From positions 12,555,297 to 12,619,296 of the forward strand of contig OY741266.1 in the NCBI GenBank assembly GCA_963514095.1: DNA of 64,000 nt, read 5' to 3'. The position numbers and the translations under genes were made by a program. The stretch is from Eutrigla gurnardus. Taxonomy: Eukaryota; Chordata; Actinopteri; Perciformes; Triglidae. The number at the start of each line of letters is the position of its first letter. The first letter of the stretch is position 1. The notes beneath the pieces were generated by a model. It was given only the letters and a program-made list of their open reading frames with translations. It made no database searches and was not told where the DNA came from. This document shows, piece by piece, positions 20,301 through 33,343 of the stretch.

Positions 20301-22787
20301 TTTAATAAGGAAGTCCCCTCATGTCTTTGGACATGTCTTTGGACATGAGGGACATTGTTGGATAAGTTTAATCGCCTCTAATAACGACTGATTCTCTCAG
20401 ACTACAAGTGGTTTTACGTTGCGTTTTGGTTATTTTACTGTTGTTAAAAAACAAAAACAATCATTGTTGTTTTCAAGTTTCAGCTGACAAATATTCCATT
20501 ATTGATTAATTTGCTTTGTCTATTAAATGTCAGAAAACAGTAAAAAGAAAAAAATGCCTGTGATTAATTTCCCACTGCCCAAGTTGATATTCAAAAAGCA
20601 TGATATGTCTAACAGCCTTTACACACCTACGATTCATTTACATTAATATATTTTCTTAATCTGTTGTTTCATACAAAACATGAGGATTGCACAGCAAATA
20701 AGTGCCATCATTTTTATTTTATTTTTTTGTGGAACAAGGTTGATTATTCTGAGCTTTCACTCCGTGAACAAAGGCATCAGCCAATTATGTTGTGAGGAAC
20801 GCACATATAATACGTACCCTTATGCTGTACAACAACACATACTTTAATACCCCCTTTAACCTTGACAACGGCAGCACAAACCAAATCCTTACCCTTCACA
20901 ATAAAAGCATACAATATATATAAACTGTTTAGCAGAGAGGCAAATTCAATCAGAGTATTTTGCTAAAAAGAAAGTCAAAATAGCATATACAGTTCCTCAA
21001 TTTACCTCAGACGGATGTTTAAAAAAAGCAATTAGAAAAATTGTTGCCAATTATTTTTTTTATCTTTCAACTCATCAATTCAGGAATCAACATCAAAAGC
21101 CAAACATATAGTTCCTGTAAATACGCCGCCATGACTGAGGCAAGACTCACTAAACTTAGATTATACTTTAACAGCTGAATCATTTATGTACAACATTAAG
21201 CAACTTTTTTAAACCTCTGCAGATAAGAAGTGGAATGCTGCAGGAGATCAGGACTGATATATTGCCATGTGTTTACTTGAAGAGAGTCACTTGTTATACC
21301 TGCTTTTCATTGAAACACTGACCTGATTATTTGAAACTCACCATATTTGAGTGTCACCATCTTGGTTGAGCCAGCTGAATTAAATAGAAAGGGTAATTTT
21401 GTCCAACAATATCCTACTTTACTATCAAATGACCTGGTTTGCACATTAGATGACAACTGACCTCCACTGAAGTGAAGTTGGAGAGAAAAGAGGACGAACC
21501 AAATGATCTGATTTCTGCATGTCTCTCATGTCACCTGACCTATTTCACCCTGCTAGTTCCAGCTCTTACATCCAAAGATGTAGCTGTCACACTTCTCCCT
21601 GAAGAACAGAGAATGACATTTTTAACCACTGAAAAATCTTTCTTGTGTGGAAAGTGATATCTTTGTTAATCTGCTGGCAGGGCATGTCTGCTTATGGTCA
21701 GACAAAAGAGGACAATCTAACGTCAGCTCTGATATCTCCTTCATGTCAATTCTCATTTTCTTTGCTCTCCATTTTACCTCTCATTCTGTCTCCCTCTATC
21801 CTCCCCTGAGCTCCTTTCATGTCTTCCCTCTGGATCGGTGGCCTTCTCCATTGCCCCTCTAATATGATTCATTCCAGAAAATGATTAAGTTCTCTGCTAA
21901 CCCTAAGCTACGAGACAGTATATGCTTTCCTGCCCTGTCTGGTTCAAGTGCATTGATTGTCCTCTTGTCCCCCAAAGCATCAGGGTTAATTCCTGTGTGC
22001 CCTGGCGACTCCCCAGTCAACCTTTTGTTATTCTTTTTAGGTTTGACTGGACTCTCGCCATGAGCTATAAATCAAATGAGATGTGCCACCAAGGTCCTTC
22101 AGCAACTTAATTTACTGATATTGATCCTGATTGACGTGTCTATTCTCTATCTTAAATTTGTGAAAATAGACTTTCATCATGTTCAATCATTTTATATTAT
22201 GATAAAAGAGTATAATTGTCTATTTGATTTAAATGTAAGATAATTTAGTAAATGAACATCATGCTTTATTGAAGGAAACTTGAAACTCATGTTTACTGAG
22301 ATAACAAATCAAGAGAGGAGTAGGGTTATCTCTCATAGATTTCCATCCAATCAGATTAATGTTTGCAGCCAGAGGAGTCGCCCCCTGATGGCCAACAGAG
22401 AGAATGCAAGCTTAAGGCACTTTAGCCTCAGCTTCACTTCTCAGAAACGGAGGTTGCTGCCTGGGTTACTTTGTCATATATGTATATTTATCTGCTCCTC
22501 CCTACCATGTCTTTGATCTGTGACAGGGTGATCTGCAGGGAGACGTTGAGGGCTTTGTCTGTGTCGTCCACCGGCCTCAGAGCGTTGGAGTAGTCCTCCA
22601 TCAGGTCAGCCAGAAGTTTGCGGGCATAATGCCCCTGAGCACCATGGGACACTGAGGGGGCAAGAGGAGAGCAGAGGGTGGGTCCTACAGAAAAGGTTTA
22701 TTTAAATATCAATGTATATATAAACATCGTACAGAACTAACCTTGCACCAAAAGGCTGATCCAAACCACCAGCGCTGCCTGCCTCAT
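14335..22787 (-). CDS. chrna9: Neuronal-type nicotinic acetylcholine receptor subunit alpha-9
   Basis: Seven coding exons (22742-22787, 22506-22651, 17499-17653, 17230-17410, 16505-16856, 14965-15569, 14335-14505) join in frame to 551 aa. It is a Cys-loop ligand-gated cation channel subunit of the plasma membrane; alpha9/alpha10 receptors mediate efferent inhibition of hair cells. The protein has a signal peptide (MRQAALVVWISLLVQ), the 13-residue Cys loop (CVVDVSYFPFDWQQC), the vicinal cysteine pair YGCCSDPY that marks alpha subunits, and four membrane segments. The pre-M1 and M2 sequences ([20 protein letters not shown]) and IHFCGAEAKPVPHWAK after M3 are alpha9/10-type. Human alpha-9 has 479 aa; the excess is in the M3-M4 loop. 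Position next to rhoh, as in human 4p14, favours chrna9 over chrna10. The a or b paralogue cannot be decided. Confidence 0.92.
14980..15330 (-). other. chrna9: Expanded His- and Cys-rich cytoplasmic loop of chrna9
   Basis: Within exon 6, residues about 374-425 (15175-15330) contain 14 histidines, with many Asp, Asn and Tyr (for example HHHDNKHH). The region lies between M3 and M4, on the cytoplasmic side. Further on, residues 484-490 (14980-15000) contain five cysteines in CPCCCPC. The frame stays open and is flanked by conserved receptor sequence, so this is real coding sequence and not an intron read-through. Confidence 0.85.
15807..16170 (-). repeat. SINE tail with ~40-bp tandem expansion, chrna9 intron 5
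   Basis: The first part (15807-15900) is a minus-strand SINE tail: CCATCCATACATTG, then GGCTGGAGCCGATCCCAGCT. It is followed by about six tandem copies of a unit containing ACATGTAGAGACAGACAGGT and AACCAGTCTATCACAGGG, and then AACCATTCACATTCA, where the SINE resumes. The array has therefore grown inside one SINE copy. The same unit makes up the large array at 35026-37115. Confidence 0.85.
16215..16315 (+). repeat. Unclassified dispersed repeat, copy 2
   Basis: Counterpart of 1075-1175, in the same orientation: CCTGGAAAACAAA, ATCATGACATCCATCCAT and AATCTGCAAC occur in the same order. It lies in chrna9 intron 5 close to the SINE array. Confidence 0.5.
17654..22505. other. chrna9: chrna9 intron 2
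   Basis: This 4.85-kb intron separates exons 2 and 3. It contains the hAT-like miniature element at 19039-19448. I see no other gene or classifiable repeat; the short open frames lack family resemblance and splice context. Confidence 0.7.
19031..19456. mobile_element. hAT-like miniature element with 8-bp target duplication
   Basis: The element occupies 19039-19448 (410 bases). Its ends are inverted: CAGAGGTCTTCAAC on the left and GTTGAAGATCTCTG on the right. AATTAGAG flanks it exactly on both sides (19031-19038 and 19449-19456), the 8-bp duplication typical of hAT transposition. It has no coding capacity. It lies in chrna9 intron 2. Confidence 0.85.
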
Positions 22788-23036
22788 CTTCAACCGGTCC
22801 CAATGCGAGGGATCAATAATTCAGCGAAGCAGTCGAGCCCGGGTCCAAATTCCAGAGCGTCACACTGTTCTGATATCCATTCTCCCCCTCTGACGCTCAG
22901 CCACGCCGCAGAAAAGTCTCAAAATCTTCACATCCTGTCAGAAGCTCTGAATGCTTCGCTAGTTGTTAGTCGCAGTTTGCCTCAATGTCACTGTCCCTCA
23001 GTGTGTGATGTGCCATGGAACAGGAGCTGGGGCTAT

Positions 23037-23044
23037 CACACACA

Positions 23045-23079
<35 letters not shown>
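23037..23079. repeat. (CA)n microsatellite
   Basis: A CA run of about 40 bases some 250 bases upstream of the chrna9 start codon, with a shorter CA run at 23167-23186. Confidence 0.9.
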
Positions 23080-23081
<2 letters not shown>

Positions 23082-24245
23082 GTATCACATAGCACACAGG
23101 TACTGGGTGAAATGTGAAGCCTGCGGCCCAATCCACTTGTGTACATGACCGCAATCACCTGTACTACACACACACACACACACACAACCTTGCCGTGTCA
23201 GTCACACACATACACACATGACACTTTCTTACATATGCTCAGGTCATTCAAGATGAACACACACACACGTGACACATGTCATACACGCTGTCATGGCAGT
23301 GAACTTAATACAGACTCAGGATCAGGTTTCACTGCAAATAGGAATCTTTAGAATAGATAGAACAGTGAAGATGTACACTGGTTGTAGATCAGTGATGAGG
23401 GTAGATTTCATCTTCTCTGTGTCTGCAGGTTTTCAGAGAGATCAGTCAGCCAACTCATTGACCTTTTTGTACACAACAATGACCATGGTGGTGATTATGA
23501 ACGCTTGTGTCTGCTGCCATGCTTTAATGTCATGCATACAACCTTGTTTGTGTTACGCACTATTTATACTTTGTTTTAATTTATTCAAAATGTTTGTATT
23601 CACGTGTCCAGGTCCCATGCAGTGGAATCTCTAAAGTGTAATGATGATGGTTAAATAAAAAATAACTAAATAAATATATAAATACTGTAATAATTATAGT
23701 AAATGTGATTTGCTGACAAACAGCAAAAAAAAATAACCCTTTCAACTTTTCTGGTAAATGTTTAAAGATATAGTCTACGTCTTTTATTAGCTTCAAAAAT
23801 GTGCAAAAACACTTGTGCATTATTAAAGTTTTAGAATATAGAGTATTTATATAGAATGTAGATATTCATTTTTATATATTGTAATACATACACAAGGGGA
23901 AATATTCAGAGGCCGTAGAAATCACTCTTGTAGACTATTGTTTAGAAGTGGAATTTGTGTGCGATCACTATATATTTATTTAATAAGAGAACCAGCAGGG
24001 TCAAATGTTTTTGCTTACGAGGCAGCTTTTTTTAGTTTTTTTACTCATTTGAATCCAGATGAAACCACTTCACACGAAGCAGACGGTCCTTGTAGTTTAC
24101 AGTAAATCTAAACTTTTTCATCAAACATCAGCAAGAAATGTTACTGACATTTTTCTACTCTATTCTGCAGAGTACTGCGCACGGTGATGTGTTAATGTGT
24201 CACTGAGTTTCTGTGGTAGTGAGCTCGCATAGAACAGGTGTTTCC

Positions 24246-24312
24246 TGTGTGTGTGTGTGTGTGTGTGTGTGTGAGTGTGAGTGTGAGAGAGAGAGAGAGA
24301 GACAGACAGACG
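24246..24312. repeat. (GT)n-(GA)n compound microsatellite
   Basis: A GT run is followed by GTGA and GAGACAGA repeats. Overlapping minus-strand frames (Ser-Leu and Thr-His repeats) come from the repeat only. Confidence 0.9.
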
Positions 24313-25705
24313 GATAAGGAGACAGGCCGATGTGGGTTTGTATGCTGAACAGTGAAAAGTACAATATAACGTAAGCAATTGTAACAAGGAGGGACACGGG
24401 GAGCTCGTGGACAATCGTGCTTATCAGAGGTGTGTGAGTCGGAGTCGTGACAGTAAAGGGGGGAGAAGGTGGAGTGTGAGAGGAAAGAGAGTGGGGGAGC
24501 TTCAGAGGGTGAGACAGTGAAAGATAGACAGAGAGAATGGAAAGAGCAGGGTGTAGTAACAGTTAAGGAAACACAAACATACAAGTCATTCTAGGCAAAC
24601 ACTTGATTGAGTCTGGTGATATTCTATCGTTGTGTTACGGTCAACAAACACGCAGCAATGAACCGACCCTCCGACTAACGACTCATAGTACGCACTGAGC
24701 AGGGCTGTGAAGAAGATCTTTAAAGTAGCAATACAGCCTTGTAGAAATACTCTTAAAATAACTTGTGTTACAATTTAAGGACAGACAGCGGCCCTTAAAG
24801 AAATGCATGAAGCAGGTGTGCAACACAATAAAATCCTACTTCACGTTTCCAGAAACCAGCTGGCCCGCAGCAAAACTGCACATGAAGTCACACATCTCAT
24901 TCTCGAACAACACTCACAACAAAACCTTGCTGCCAGAAGTGATCTCCTGACCTTTGACAGCTTTGTGTGTCTTGCTGGTTGTAGTTCAGTGTACAAGGCG
25001 ATCAATAATCTGGCTCCTGGCATCATATGAGTTCAGATATTGGAGGAGACCAACTAGATCTACTGAGTTTGTGGGCTCACTGTTGGAGCTCAGTGCCATG
25101 TTAGCGATGCAGCCTCAATGATTTTACATCCAAAATGAATCGTGGCTAAAATCAACCCGTCACGCTTGAAATCTTGAGGTTTTTGTTGTGCTGCCTTAAT
25201 GTTGTTGTTGATGTGATTATGTTCTCCTTTGTATTTGTAATTTAATGAATTGATATACTGCTGGGAAGTTTGTGATTTGTAATTTAGACTAATAATCTAA
25301 TTTAATAGATAGTAATAGTAATAGTTATTAGTAGCTAAAATTAGCAAATACATGGACAAATACAATAGTTTCCTCTGACATGTTAATAAAATGGAAAACC
25401 CCATTACTTTAGTTGAGTTAATGAACTTACAGTTATTCCACCACCGAAATAACTGATTTAATTAGTCAGGAAGAGCAGAGCGGCAGATAACATTAACGAC
25501 TGCTCTGTTGCATTTGGCTGTACCACTAAACCACGTCAATTAGCCTCCGTGTACGACACCAGAACCCTGGAACAACAGCACCGGAATAAAGTGACGAATG
25601 TTATTAGTTACACCGGGCTCTTGTGACAGATTTACCAGCTCCTTGGATAACACACCAGGCCCTTGAGAAGTATGTCTGAAAGACTTGCACTGTCTACACG
25701 CTGTA

Positions 25706-25707
<2 letters not shown>

Positions 25708-25742
<35 letters not shown>

Positions 25743-25757
25743 GGGGGGGGGGGGGGA
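25708..25757. repeat. (GT)n-(GA)n-(G)n compound microsatellite
   Basis: GT, then GA, then a run of about 15 consecutive guanines. The homopurine G/GA tract is unusual next to the many plain GT runs in the window. Confidence 0.9.
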
Positions 25758-26213
25758 CGGGGTTTATATAATTGTGGCAGAGAACACAATGAGAGATGAG
25801 AGATCTGGCCACAGCATGCAGTCAAGCGTTCTTTGTCACTCACTTAACTAGCTTTATCGACACACAGACAGTATTTAAATGTATATTTATATTTGATTAT
25901 GTGTATGGTCTTGGATTAATTGTTGTAAAACTCAACAAGGGAGCTGTTTTTCAAAGGAATCTGTGCACACTGTTTCAAATCACACAGAATGTGTTCTGAT
26001 CCATTTGTAAAAGACGATAATAATTTGAGGTTTATTATAGAAAAAGAATAAAAAGTGTGATAGGTTATTATTTTATTACTTAAATTAAATGAAAATTGTA
26101 CTATGTTCTGTGTACTGTGAATCTTATCTATATGACTCTGTATCATGCGTGCGAATGTATAAGGTATTTAACCACATCAGCACAAGTTTGACTTTATACT
26201 ATACTATACTATA

Positions 26214-26230
26214 CGTGTGTGTGTGTGTGT

Positions 26231-26268
<38 letters not shown>

Positions 26269-26269
26269 T
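26214..26269. repeat. (GT)n microsatellite
   Basis: GT run with GC interruptions, preceded by a short (ACTAT)n run at about 26197-26213. Confidence 0.9.
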
Positions 26270-28804
26270 GGGATGTGGTTAAGCGGATCCTTGAAAAGCC
26301 TGCATCGTATCTCTCGTCCTCAGCGACTGTGAACGCCACATGAGGCAGGGAAGTGGAGAGAAAGTGCGGGAGAGCAGCTTGAGGGGGGAGGAACAGCTCT
26401 TTTGAACCTTTCCTGGTAGGTTGTCGGTCCTGGTCGTCCTTTTGCACGTTCATTATCATTCAGCCGCAATGCAACTTTGAAAACAGCCTTCATTCCTCTC
26501 GTTCAAACCCCACATACAGACTCACACGTGTCACATTTACAGACATTAAATATATTCTGCAGGTACTTATATATAAAAGTGCACGTATTCCATACTGTGT
26601 GTATGGTACAGCATGTCTGGCCAATCAATGTCTGTCGCTTTTGCATTATTTTCATTATATTTGACGTCTGGCCGTACTGTTGATAGGCTACTCATCAATT
26701 CTGATCATCTGAAAAGAAATTACAATTAGAATCATACATTGTAAATATGAATGTATTTGTGTAGATTTGTGTTTGGCAAATGCTAGTTTACATTTTGATA
26801 TTTGTTTTTCCTGATCAGAACGGGGGCTTGGCCTGTGGTGTTGCTGCTGCCGTTCATACACACAACTTACGCTTCCTTGGCTCCCGAGTCGCCGTCAGAA
26901 ACAAGGCTGAAAAAGACCCAGAGTCTGGCTCCCATGAACAACAGGGGCCAATTTTACCACAACCAGATCGATTTATTATGATGTTTGAATAATAAATTTG
27001 TGTTTTTGTTGAAGTATTCTAATTCATTGTACCCTGAAAGACCTCACAAAAGGCAACCAATACCCTTTGCTATAAGCCTCGGCAGTATAGCCGACTATTT
27101 TCTGTGTACTCGTACCACCTTTACCTGACAGAGAAATGTTGCTGGTTACGTTGCAGATTCAGATTTGACTCGTAACAATATAACATTTAAATATTATTAT
27201 TCATAAAACTATCCATAATTATAAGACCTGAAAGCCCCACCTTGAACAGATGAAAAATTAATTAAGTTAGTGTGATGTTTTTCAAATTTCTAAATCCATG
27301 TCAGAGGTATTCATTTCCATATTGGTGTATTATCACCTTGACATAACCCCTATAAGTTAGAATTAAAATCTGCAACACAAAGCACTTTTGCATTGTTTAT
27401 TGAATGTTTCTAAATAAATTGTACCAAATTTGAAAAGCAGTCCGTTAGGTCAGCAGCTGTTCACCCGCCAAGATAAGCACGTCTCCAGATATGTGACGAA
27501 CACGCAGACGGGCAGAGGTTATTGTTTGTTCATATACAGCATGAAATACAAAACATGTAATATGAGGATCACATACTCTATGAAATGTGTTTGTAAGTGG
27601 CCATAGTCATGTAAGACAACAAACCCGAAGTAAATGAGATGTTCACGTACAACGTGTAAATTACACTGTGATTCTATTAGCGTTTAAGAGAAAAGGTGTA
27701 AGTCGGGTGAGGCAGAAAAGGGTGCTTTCATAATGAATGCACACTTTTCGACATGTTCACACTTCCACTGAAATCTACAGCACACTACCTGAAAAAGAGA
27801 GAAAGGGAAACCAGACGAGATAACGCAGCCACTGTTGCACATATAAATGAAACAATACTGTGTCAGTGTTGAATCCTTAGTTTTAATTTATGCATGTGGA
27901 GCAGGTCTTGCTTTATAGTTCTCATATTTTCTTAAAGGAGGTATGCAGTTCAATTAAAAAAATGACATCTGACAAATAACCCTGAATAGCCGCTAAGAGA
28001 CGGCAAAGGGTTTCAATAAAATGTGAAGTGAAGTTTGGATCCTCTGTCATATAAAATAAACGTCTCAATTATATATTGTATATATCAATATAATTGAGTT
28101 ATTAATGTTTTATTAAGACTGATGTGCCTTTTGTATGTCTGAGTAAACATTTCAAACAATACAAATCTCTGAGCCGACGCTCATTTCCTTATTCAGAAGA
28201 GTTTAAGTGGTTGCTGACAATGTGAACACGCTTTCACCGTTATTTACTGATTTCATATTAACTTCACTCTGAAAAGAACATCTGACGAATCATAAAAGCA
28301 TCACTCTACTGTAAAACTATAAAACTCACTTTATTTATGGTAGAGAAGAAACCTATTCAAAAGTTAATTTGCTGATTCAACCACAAACTGACAGTATGAT
28401 ACGTTCCTTTTTGACTGAACGACAGTTTCATTATTAAAGTTTGAAATGCTGTAATTTAAGGAAGCCTTTCACACAAAAGTTCTTCATGGAGTATTTCTGA
28501 AACGCAGAATCCCTCTGATGCTCCGTTTCACATGTGCTGTGGTTCACTTCACAAACGCTTTCTTCCCTGGATCACACAAAAGTAGAACTTCCACCTGTGC
28601 ACATTTGCATCCCAAAATCAAAGTATATTCTTGTCTTTAAATATGTTCTGAGTTGAGAGTCTTTTAGTTAGTGAAGCAGTGGAAAACAGCCTCGGGGGGA
28701 TCTTCCTGTACGGGCCCCCGCTTAGTTTGAACAGAGCACTTGGATGCATCATATATGAAGTCATTTCATGAAGGCTCAGCAGCCCATCTGGTCAAGGTCA
28801 AAGG

Positions 28805-29392
28805 TCAAAAGACCTTGCATTGGTTTACGCTGAACATCCGTCTCCTAGCTTGTTTCCTGGTGTGGTTGACGGCCGTCCGCACTGCATACTCAAACACCTG
28901 CTGCACGCCGCGGTTACTTAAGGAGGAGCACTCCAGGTAGCCTTTAGCACGGACTTCATGAGCCACGCGCCTCCCGTCCGCTGCTGAGATGCAGCCGCCC
29001 CGATGCGAGCCCGTCTCCCGCAAGTCCGTCTGGGTGGCCACAACCAGCACAGGCACCTTGGGCAGGTTCTCTCGAACCTCCGCCATCCACTTCTGCTGGA
29101 CACTCGCCAGCGAGTTGGGGTTGGCCACCGAGTAGCAGACGAGGACGACGTCGGCCTGCTGGTAGGATCTTGGGCGGATTTGTTTGAAGTTGTCATTGCC
29201 CGCCGTGTCCCACAGGCCCAGACTGATCTGAACGCCGTCCATGTACACCTCCACCCCTGTGTTCTCAAACACAGTGGGTACGTAGGCGTCTGGGAAGGTC
29301 TCCGAGGTGAAGCGGACCAGCAGCGCCGTCTTGCCCACAGCGCTGTCCCCGACCAGGACACACTTCACCGACATCTCTTCCAAGCCGTTCAT
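28805..29392 (-). CDS. rhoh: RhoH atypical Rho-family small GTPase
   Basis: A single coding exon of 195 aa. RhoH is a haematopoietic, membrane-anchored Rho protein needed for T-cell receptor signalling. It stays GTP-bound because it lacks catalytic residues, and that is visible here: GDSAVGKT has Ser where active Rho proteins have Gly12, and DTAGND has Asn where they have Gln61. The tyrosines in SYQQADVVLVCYSV correspond to the ITAM-like region, and TQTD is the guanine-specificity motif. The chain ends in CKVF, a CaaX box (human CKIF). The frame is open to 29470, but a likely 5'-UTR acceptor (TATCCAG) falls between there and the ATG at 29392. A second ATG at 29374 gives MSVKCVLVG, closer to the human start. 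Placement beside chrna9 and n4bp2 matches human. Confidence 0.95.
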   Translation of the reverse strand: MNGLEEMSVKCVLVGDSAVGKTALLVRFTSETFPDAYVPTVFENTGVEVYMDGVQISLGLWDTAGNDNFKQIRPRSYQQADVVLVCYSVANPNSLASVQQKWMAEVRENLPKVPVLVVATQTDLRETGSHRGGCISAADGRRVAHEVRAKGYLECSSLSNRGVQQVFEYAVRTAVNHTRKQARRRMFSVNQCKVF

Positions 29393-32300
29393 GGCTGCCT
29401 CTGACCGTCTCACTCCTCTAGATGTTAGTTTCTCTGGATATAGAGACACAGGGTCCAACAAGGAAGTCAAAGGCGACGATCACCCTTCTATGTGTGCTGT
29501 ACTTCCGTGATCAAGTGGTCGTTTTCATCGCCCTGCCTTGTGGAGATTTCAGTGGTAATTCAGCTGGTTTTACCAACCTATAATGTCCTTAAATGTGTCT
29601 CACATGGAGGAGTTTGTACAGTTTGTACAGTACAGGCGTCAGGAGTTGGTCCGTCTCTCCAAAGACAGCTGTCATTCTGTTCAAACGCATCGAACCTCCC
29701 GGAGATGAGGAGGGAAATCTGCTGAGGAAGAGAGGACATGTTACAAACACAAGGTAGCATTAACCAATCTGTCATATTACTTTAAAACGAATGCTTCAGC
29801 AAATTGTTCATTTAACTGAAACCTTGAGTTCAGAGATTCTCCTCAAGCAACATGCAGCCGAGCATAGAACAGCAATCGTTTTACTATTTGGAAACCAGGA
29901 AACAAGACAAATAAGGAATATCCGTAAAACACGACCGTCGTAATCAACAGCAGATATCAATATTGTTTTTGTTTTTTTGTGGCAGACATATTTTATATTT
30001 ACTGTGAAAGGAAAAGATGACATGTATAACACGGTACAGATTAAATACGGAAGTAGAGATCCGTGTGTTTGGGTGTGACCCAGAATTCACAGCTCAAGAC
30101 TGAAGACTCTTTACCAACAAATACATGTTTGCTGTATTATAAAGCACATACATAAGACCTGTCTTCTCCTATTAATCTAATGGATCTCCCATAACGAGCC
30201 CTGGTTCTGCCGTTTGCACCATCAACAAACATCTGATATAGAAGAGGTTGTGTTACTGTTATGCTATAGTGATTTTAAAAATACATTTGAAAGGTTCTTT
30301 TGAATGTGATCAACACAACAATTCGGCAGATGGTTTGTTAGGAACTTTCTGTGTTAAATTGACAGTTTCCATTGCATTAAAGTAGCCGAGTCATAACCTC
30401 AAAACCACCTGCCATGATTCACGTTATTGGGACGTGCCATGTCCCCAAAAATGCGAGTGTGTTTTCAGATATGAAAACATAGAGATGATGTCCCCACATG
30501 AGTGGTAAAACACGCCCACACACACATACATGGAAAGACCTCCATAAGGTGAATGGGACACTTTAATCAGTGGTTGTTGTTTTTTTTCCCCCCACAATTG
30601 AACTTCTCTCTCAAGAAGAAGTCACTCAGGGTCTACTGTTAAAGCAATAACAATAAAAATTCAAAGATAAATAATGTCAGAAAACAAGAGTAAAGCCCTT
30701 AGTGCAACTGGTTAAACTGATTCATACACCCCTCTTAGTTCTTAACAATACATTCATAATTATATTTTTGTTCAAATAACAGAGTAAAAACATCCACACC
30801 CCCAAAGGTTTTATGTTGAAACAAGTTTAGGGTTTTGCCCACATTATGGAGCCTTAATTAAATTGTGAAATACAATAGAACAGAATAGAATATAATAGAA
30901 AAGAAACCTCAGCAAAACAGTGTTGTTGCATCAAGACAAAGAACAAGAGAATTACCTTTCTTCTCAGTCTTTCAGGGCGGATGCTCGTTGCCGCCTTTGA
31001 AGACTTCACGATACGGACAAAAAAAGAAGCCAAAAGCCTGTAAACTCTAGAAACAGTTTCCCATTCATTTGAATCTGCCAACGTGGAGACTCTAAACACC
31101 ATCAATAAAGTCAATTAGTTAATTCGAGACGAAACGGAGACGGAGGAGAACTATTTTGCCACCTGTGTCTCAACACGGAGGTTTGTAAAGTCGAGTGGGG
31201 AGGTGACACAGAAGAGAAGAGTAAAACACATCCGCTAGCTGACTGCCTGTGCAGATATGACTCAATCTTCTGCTTGCCTCCCCCACACCAGCTGTGTTAA
31301 AAGACGTTTTTTTTGGGGGTTTATGTTGTGGATTTCTGCCAACTTATCTGGTATTTCACAAAGCCGGAGAGCTCACAGCTGTCAAGAATAAAATATTTCA
31401 TAAAGATCACTTCCGTTCATGGTGGACACAAAAGCAGAACATGATCAAAAAAAATGAATGAAATTACTGGCATTTACATTGGCATGTAGCTAAGTTGGAA
31501 CTGATCGTAACGTCCCTCCTAATGCACAAGTTGTATTTCTTGCAGCTTTAAGAGATTAATAGATGTGTACTTTTTGCGAAAGTCAATAGGCGAATGCTAA
31601 TTCTCTGACAAAGCACTTTAACTTGATGCACAGACTTTGTTCAGGAGATTCACGTCGTCTTACATGCAGTCAGGCTGTTTCTTCACAACTTTATGGTGCT
31701 TTTCTGGGTTTAGAAAGCAACTCAATAAAGCCCATGGACCTTGTTCTGATCCTGGTGAAGGCCCCTCGACAGCTGACGGTTTAGCAGCGTGTCATTTTGA
31801 GAGCTTGCCATCAAGAAGATCCCCTTCTGACTCCTCAGTTCGGTCCTACTCGGTAGGAGTCTTGCAGACAGCCAACAGCAGCCGAACTTAGAGTGGCAGG
31901 TGTAGGTGAAGAGACGTTGATGATATCCATAATCAAGCAAAATAATCTGTGGATAAGTGTGTATCTTTTATTATCAGACGCGAGACCGAGTGTAAAATTG
32001 ATCAGTGTTTTGAAAAAATGTTTTATTTTTGTGTTTTAGTGTCACTTTTTATGTGTATCACTTGTGTGTGATTCGTCTTGTCAGCCTGTCTGCATATCTG
32101 CTCACCTGTGTCCTGTCTGTGTTTGAAATGCCATACTAACGTCTAAGGGTGTAACGATTCATCTACTATATCGATTTTGGATGGAGTATGTTGGGTGGGG
32201 AAAAATAGGGTTTGGGCTGGTAGATGAAATTTGTTTTTTTCCAACATTTGGCTACAAAGCAAGCTGTCATTTTATGGCCAAAAACACAGATACAAATTCA

Positions 32301-32477
32301 GTCAACTAAGTTGTGTCCACTCACTCAGATTATTGTCTCATTTAATTTGGCACTACATGGTCTTTTAATACTAATATTTTGTGTGTGTGTGTGTGAAAAC
32401 AGCCATTACACAGGATTATGTTTTCCACTATGAGACATATAACCAATACACATACCCCTAAAACTGTAAACAAATAG

Positions 32478-32483
32478 TTTATT
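32478..32483 (-). terminator. Candidate n4bp2 poly(A) signal
   Basis: TTTATT here reads AATAAA on the minus strand, about 975 bases beyond the n4bp2 stop codon. It would give a plausible 3' untranslated region of about 1 kb. Not proven. Confidence 0.3.
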
Positions 32484-33337
32484 CCGCATTACAATATACT
32501 CTGTAAAACATTTGAATGAATACAAAAATACAATTTTCTCTTCTTAATTCACACGTTCACAACATTGTATACAATCAGTAAAATTGGTCAACGCTGACAA
32601 CCTTTTAGTTAAAAAAAAACATCACACAGAAAGAAAAACAGAAGCCGTTTTAAACCTACAAAAATAGGGTAGCAACCTGAGGAACACAACTGCTACACTA
32701 TTTGGCACGATGGGTTAAAAAAAAATCTACAACCAACTGGCATTTGATAGAGAGAACCTAACAATGATGAGTCTTTACCTGAGTTTGAATATGAATATAT
32801 TAGTAGCTAAGCTTGGCCTTAAGTAAATGACCATTGCAGTATGTTGCTAAAGCAGCTGCTAAGACGAAGGACAACGACTGCTGCAGAGCGGATCATCTGA
32901 ACAGATTCAGGCTCCTAACCAGCAAGAAGTACTGTAACCCCACAACCAGGAGCATGTGGTTTGGTGAGAACCTTTACAATCAGATTGCGAACAGAATTGG
33001 CATCAAATAAAAGAGGACGTCATATCTTCTAAATTCCTAGAGAGTTACCTCCAAACAGACAGCATGCAAACACAACCCAATCAAGATTTCATAAAATCCT
33101 CACATTACATCTCAAACATGACTCCTCATTTCAACATGACGCCTTCAAAACACTGGAATTTCTCACACTTAACAAAAAAAGGCATAAAAGATTAAATGTA
33201 GGAAAGACACCATACTATAAAACTCCTTTAAATTTAAAATGTACATACATTCTTGCTTAACAGCTGCATCATTTGTGTTTAATGCCTATGCAGTTATCTT
33301 TCATAAAGACACAAGCAAACTATTCTTAAGACACTAC

Positions 33338-33343
<6 letters not shown>

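Larger units (their letters stand above)
22788..28804. other. Intergenic region between chrna9 and rhoh
   Basis: About 6 kb with no gene I can support. It holds CA/GT microsatellites at 23037-23079, 24246-24302, 25708-25757 and 26215-26269 and AT-rich sequence. The right part must contain the rhoh 3' untranslated region; TTTATT at about 27398 could be its AATAAA on the minus strand, but this is weak. An open frame at 26780-26992 is not recognised. Confidence 0.6.

Noticed and set aside
24765..25150. Possible LINE reverse-transcriptase remnant (open frames around SVYKAINNLAPG)
   Set aside because: The resemblance to LINE C-terminal phrases is too weak and the frames are short and broken.
26780..26992. 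70-codon plus-strand frame in the chrna9-rhoh gap
   Set aside because: No family resemblance, ends in low-complexity AT sequence, and no credible splice partners.
29393..29470. N-terminal extension of RhoH by 26 residues
   Set aside because: The frame is open, but the extension has no counterpart in human RHOH and a likely 5'-UTR splice acceptor interrupts it.
32147..32220. Possible hAT terminus (GGGTGTAACGATTCATC)
   Set aside because: No matching second end or 8-bp duplication was found nearby.
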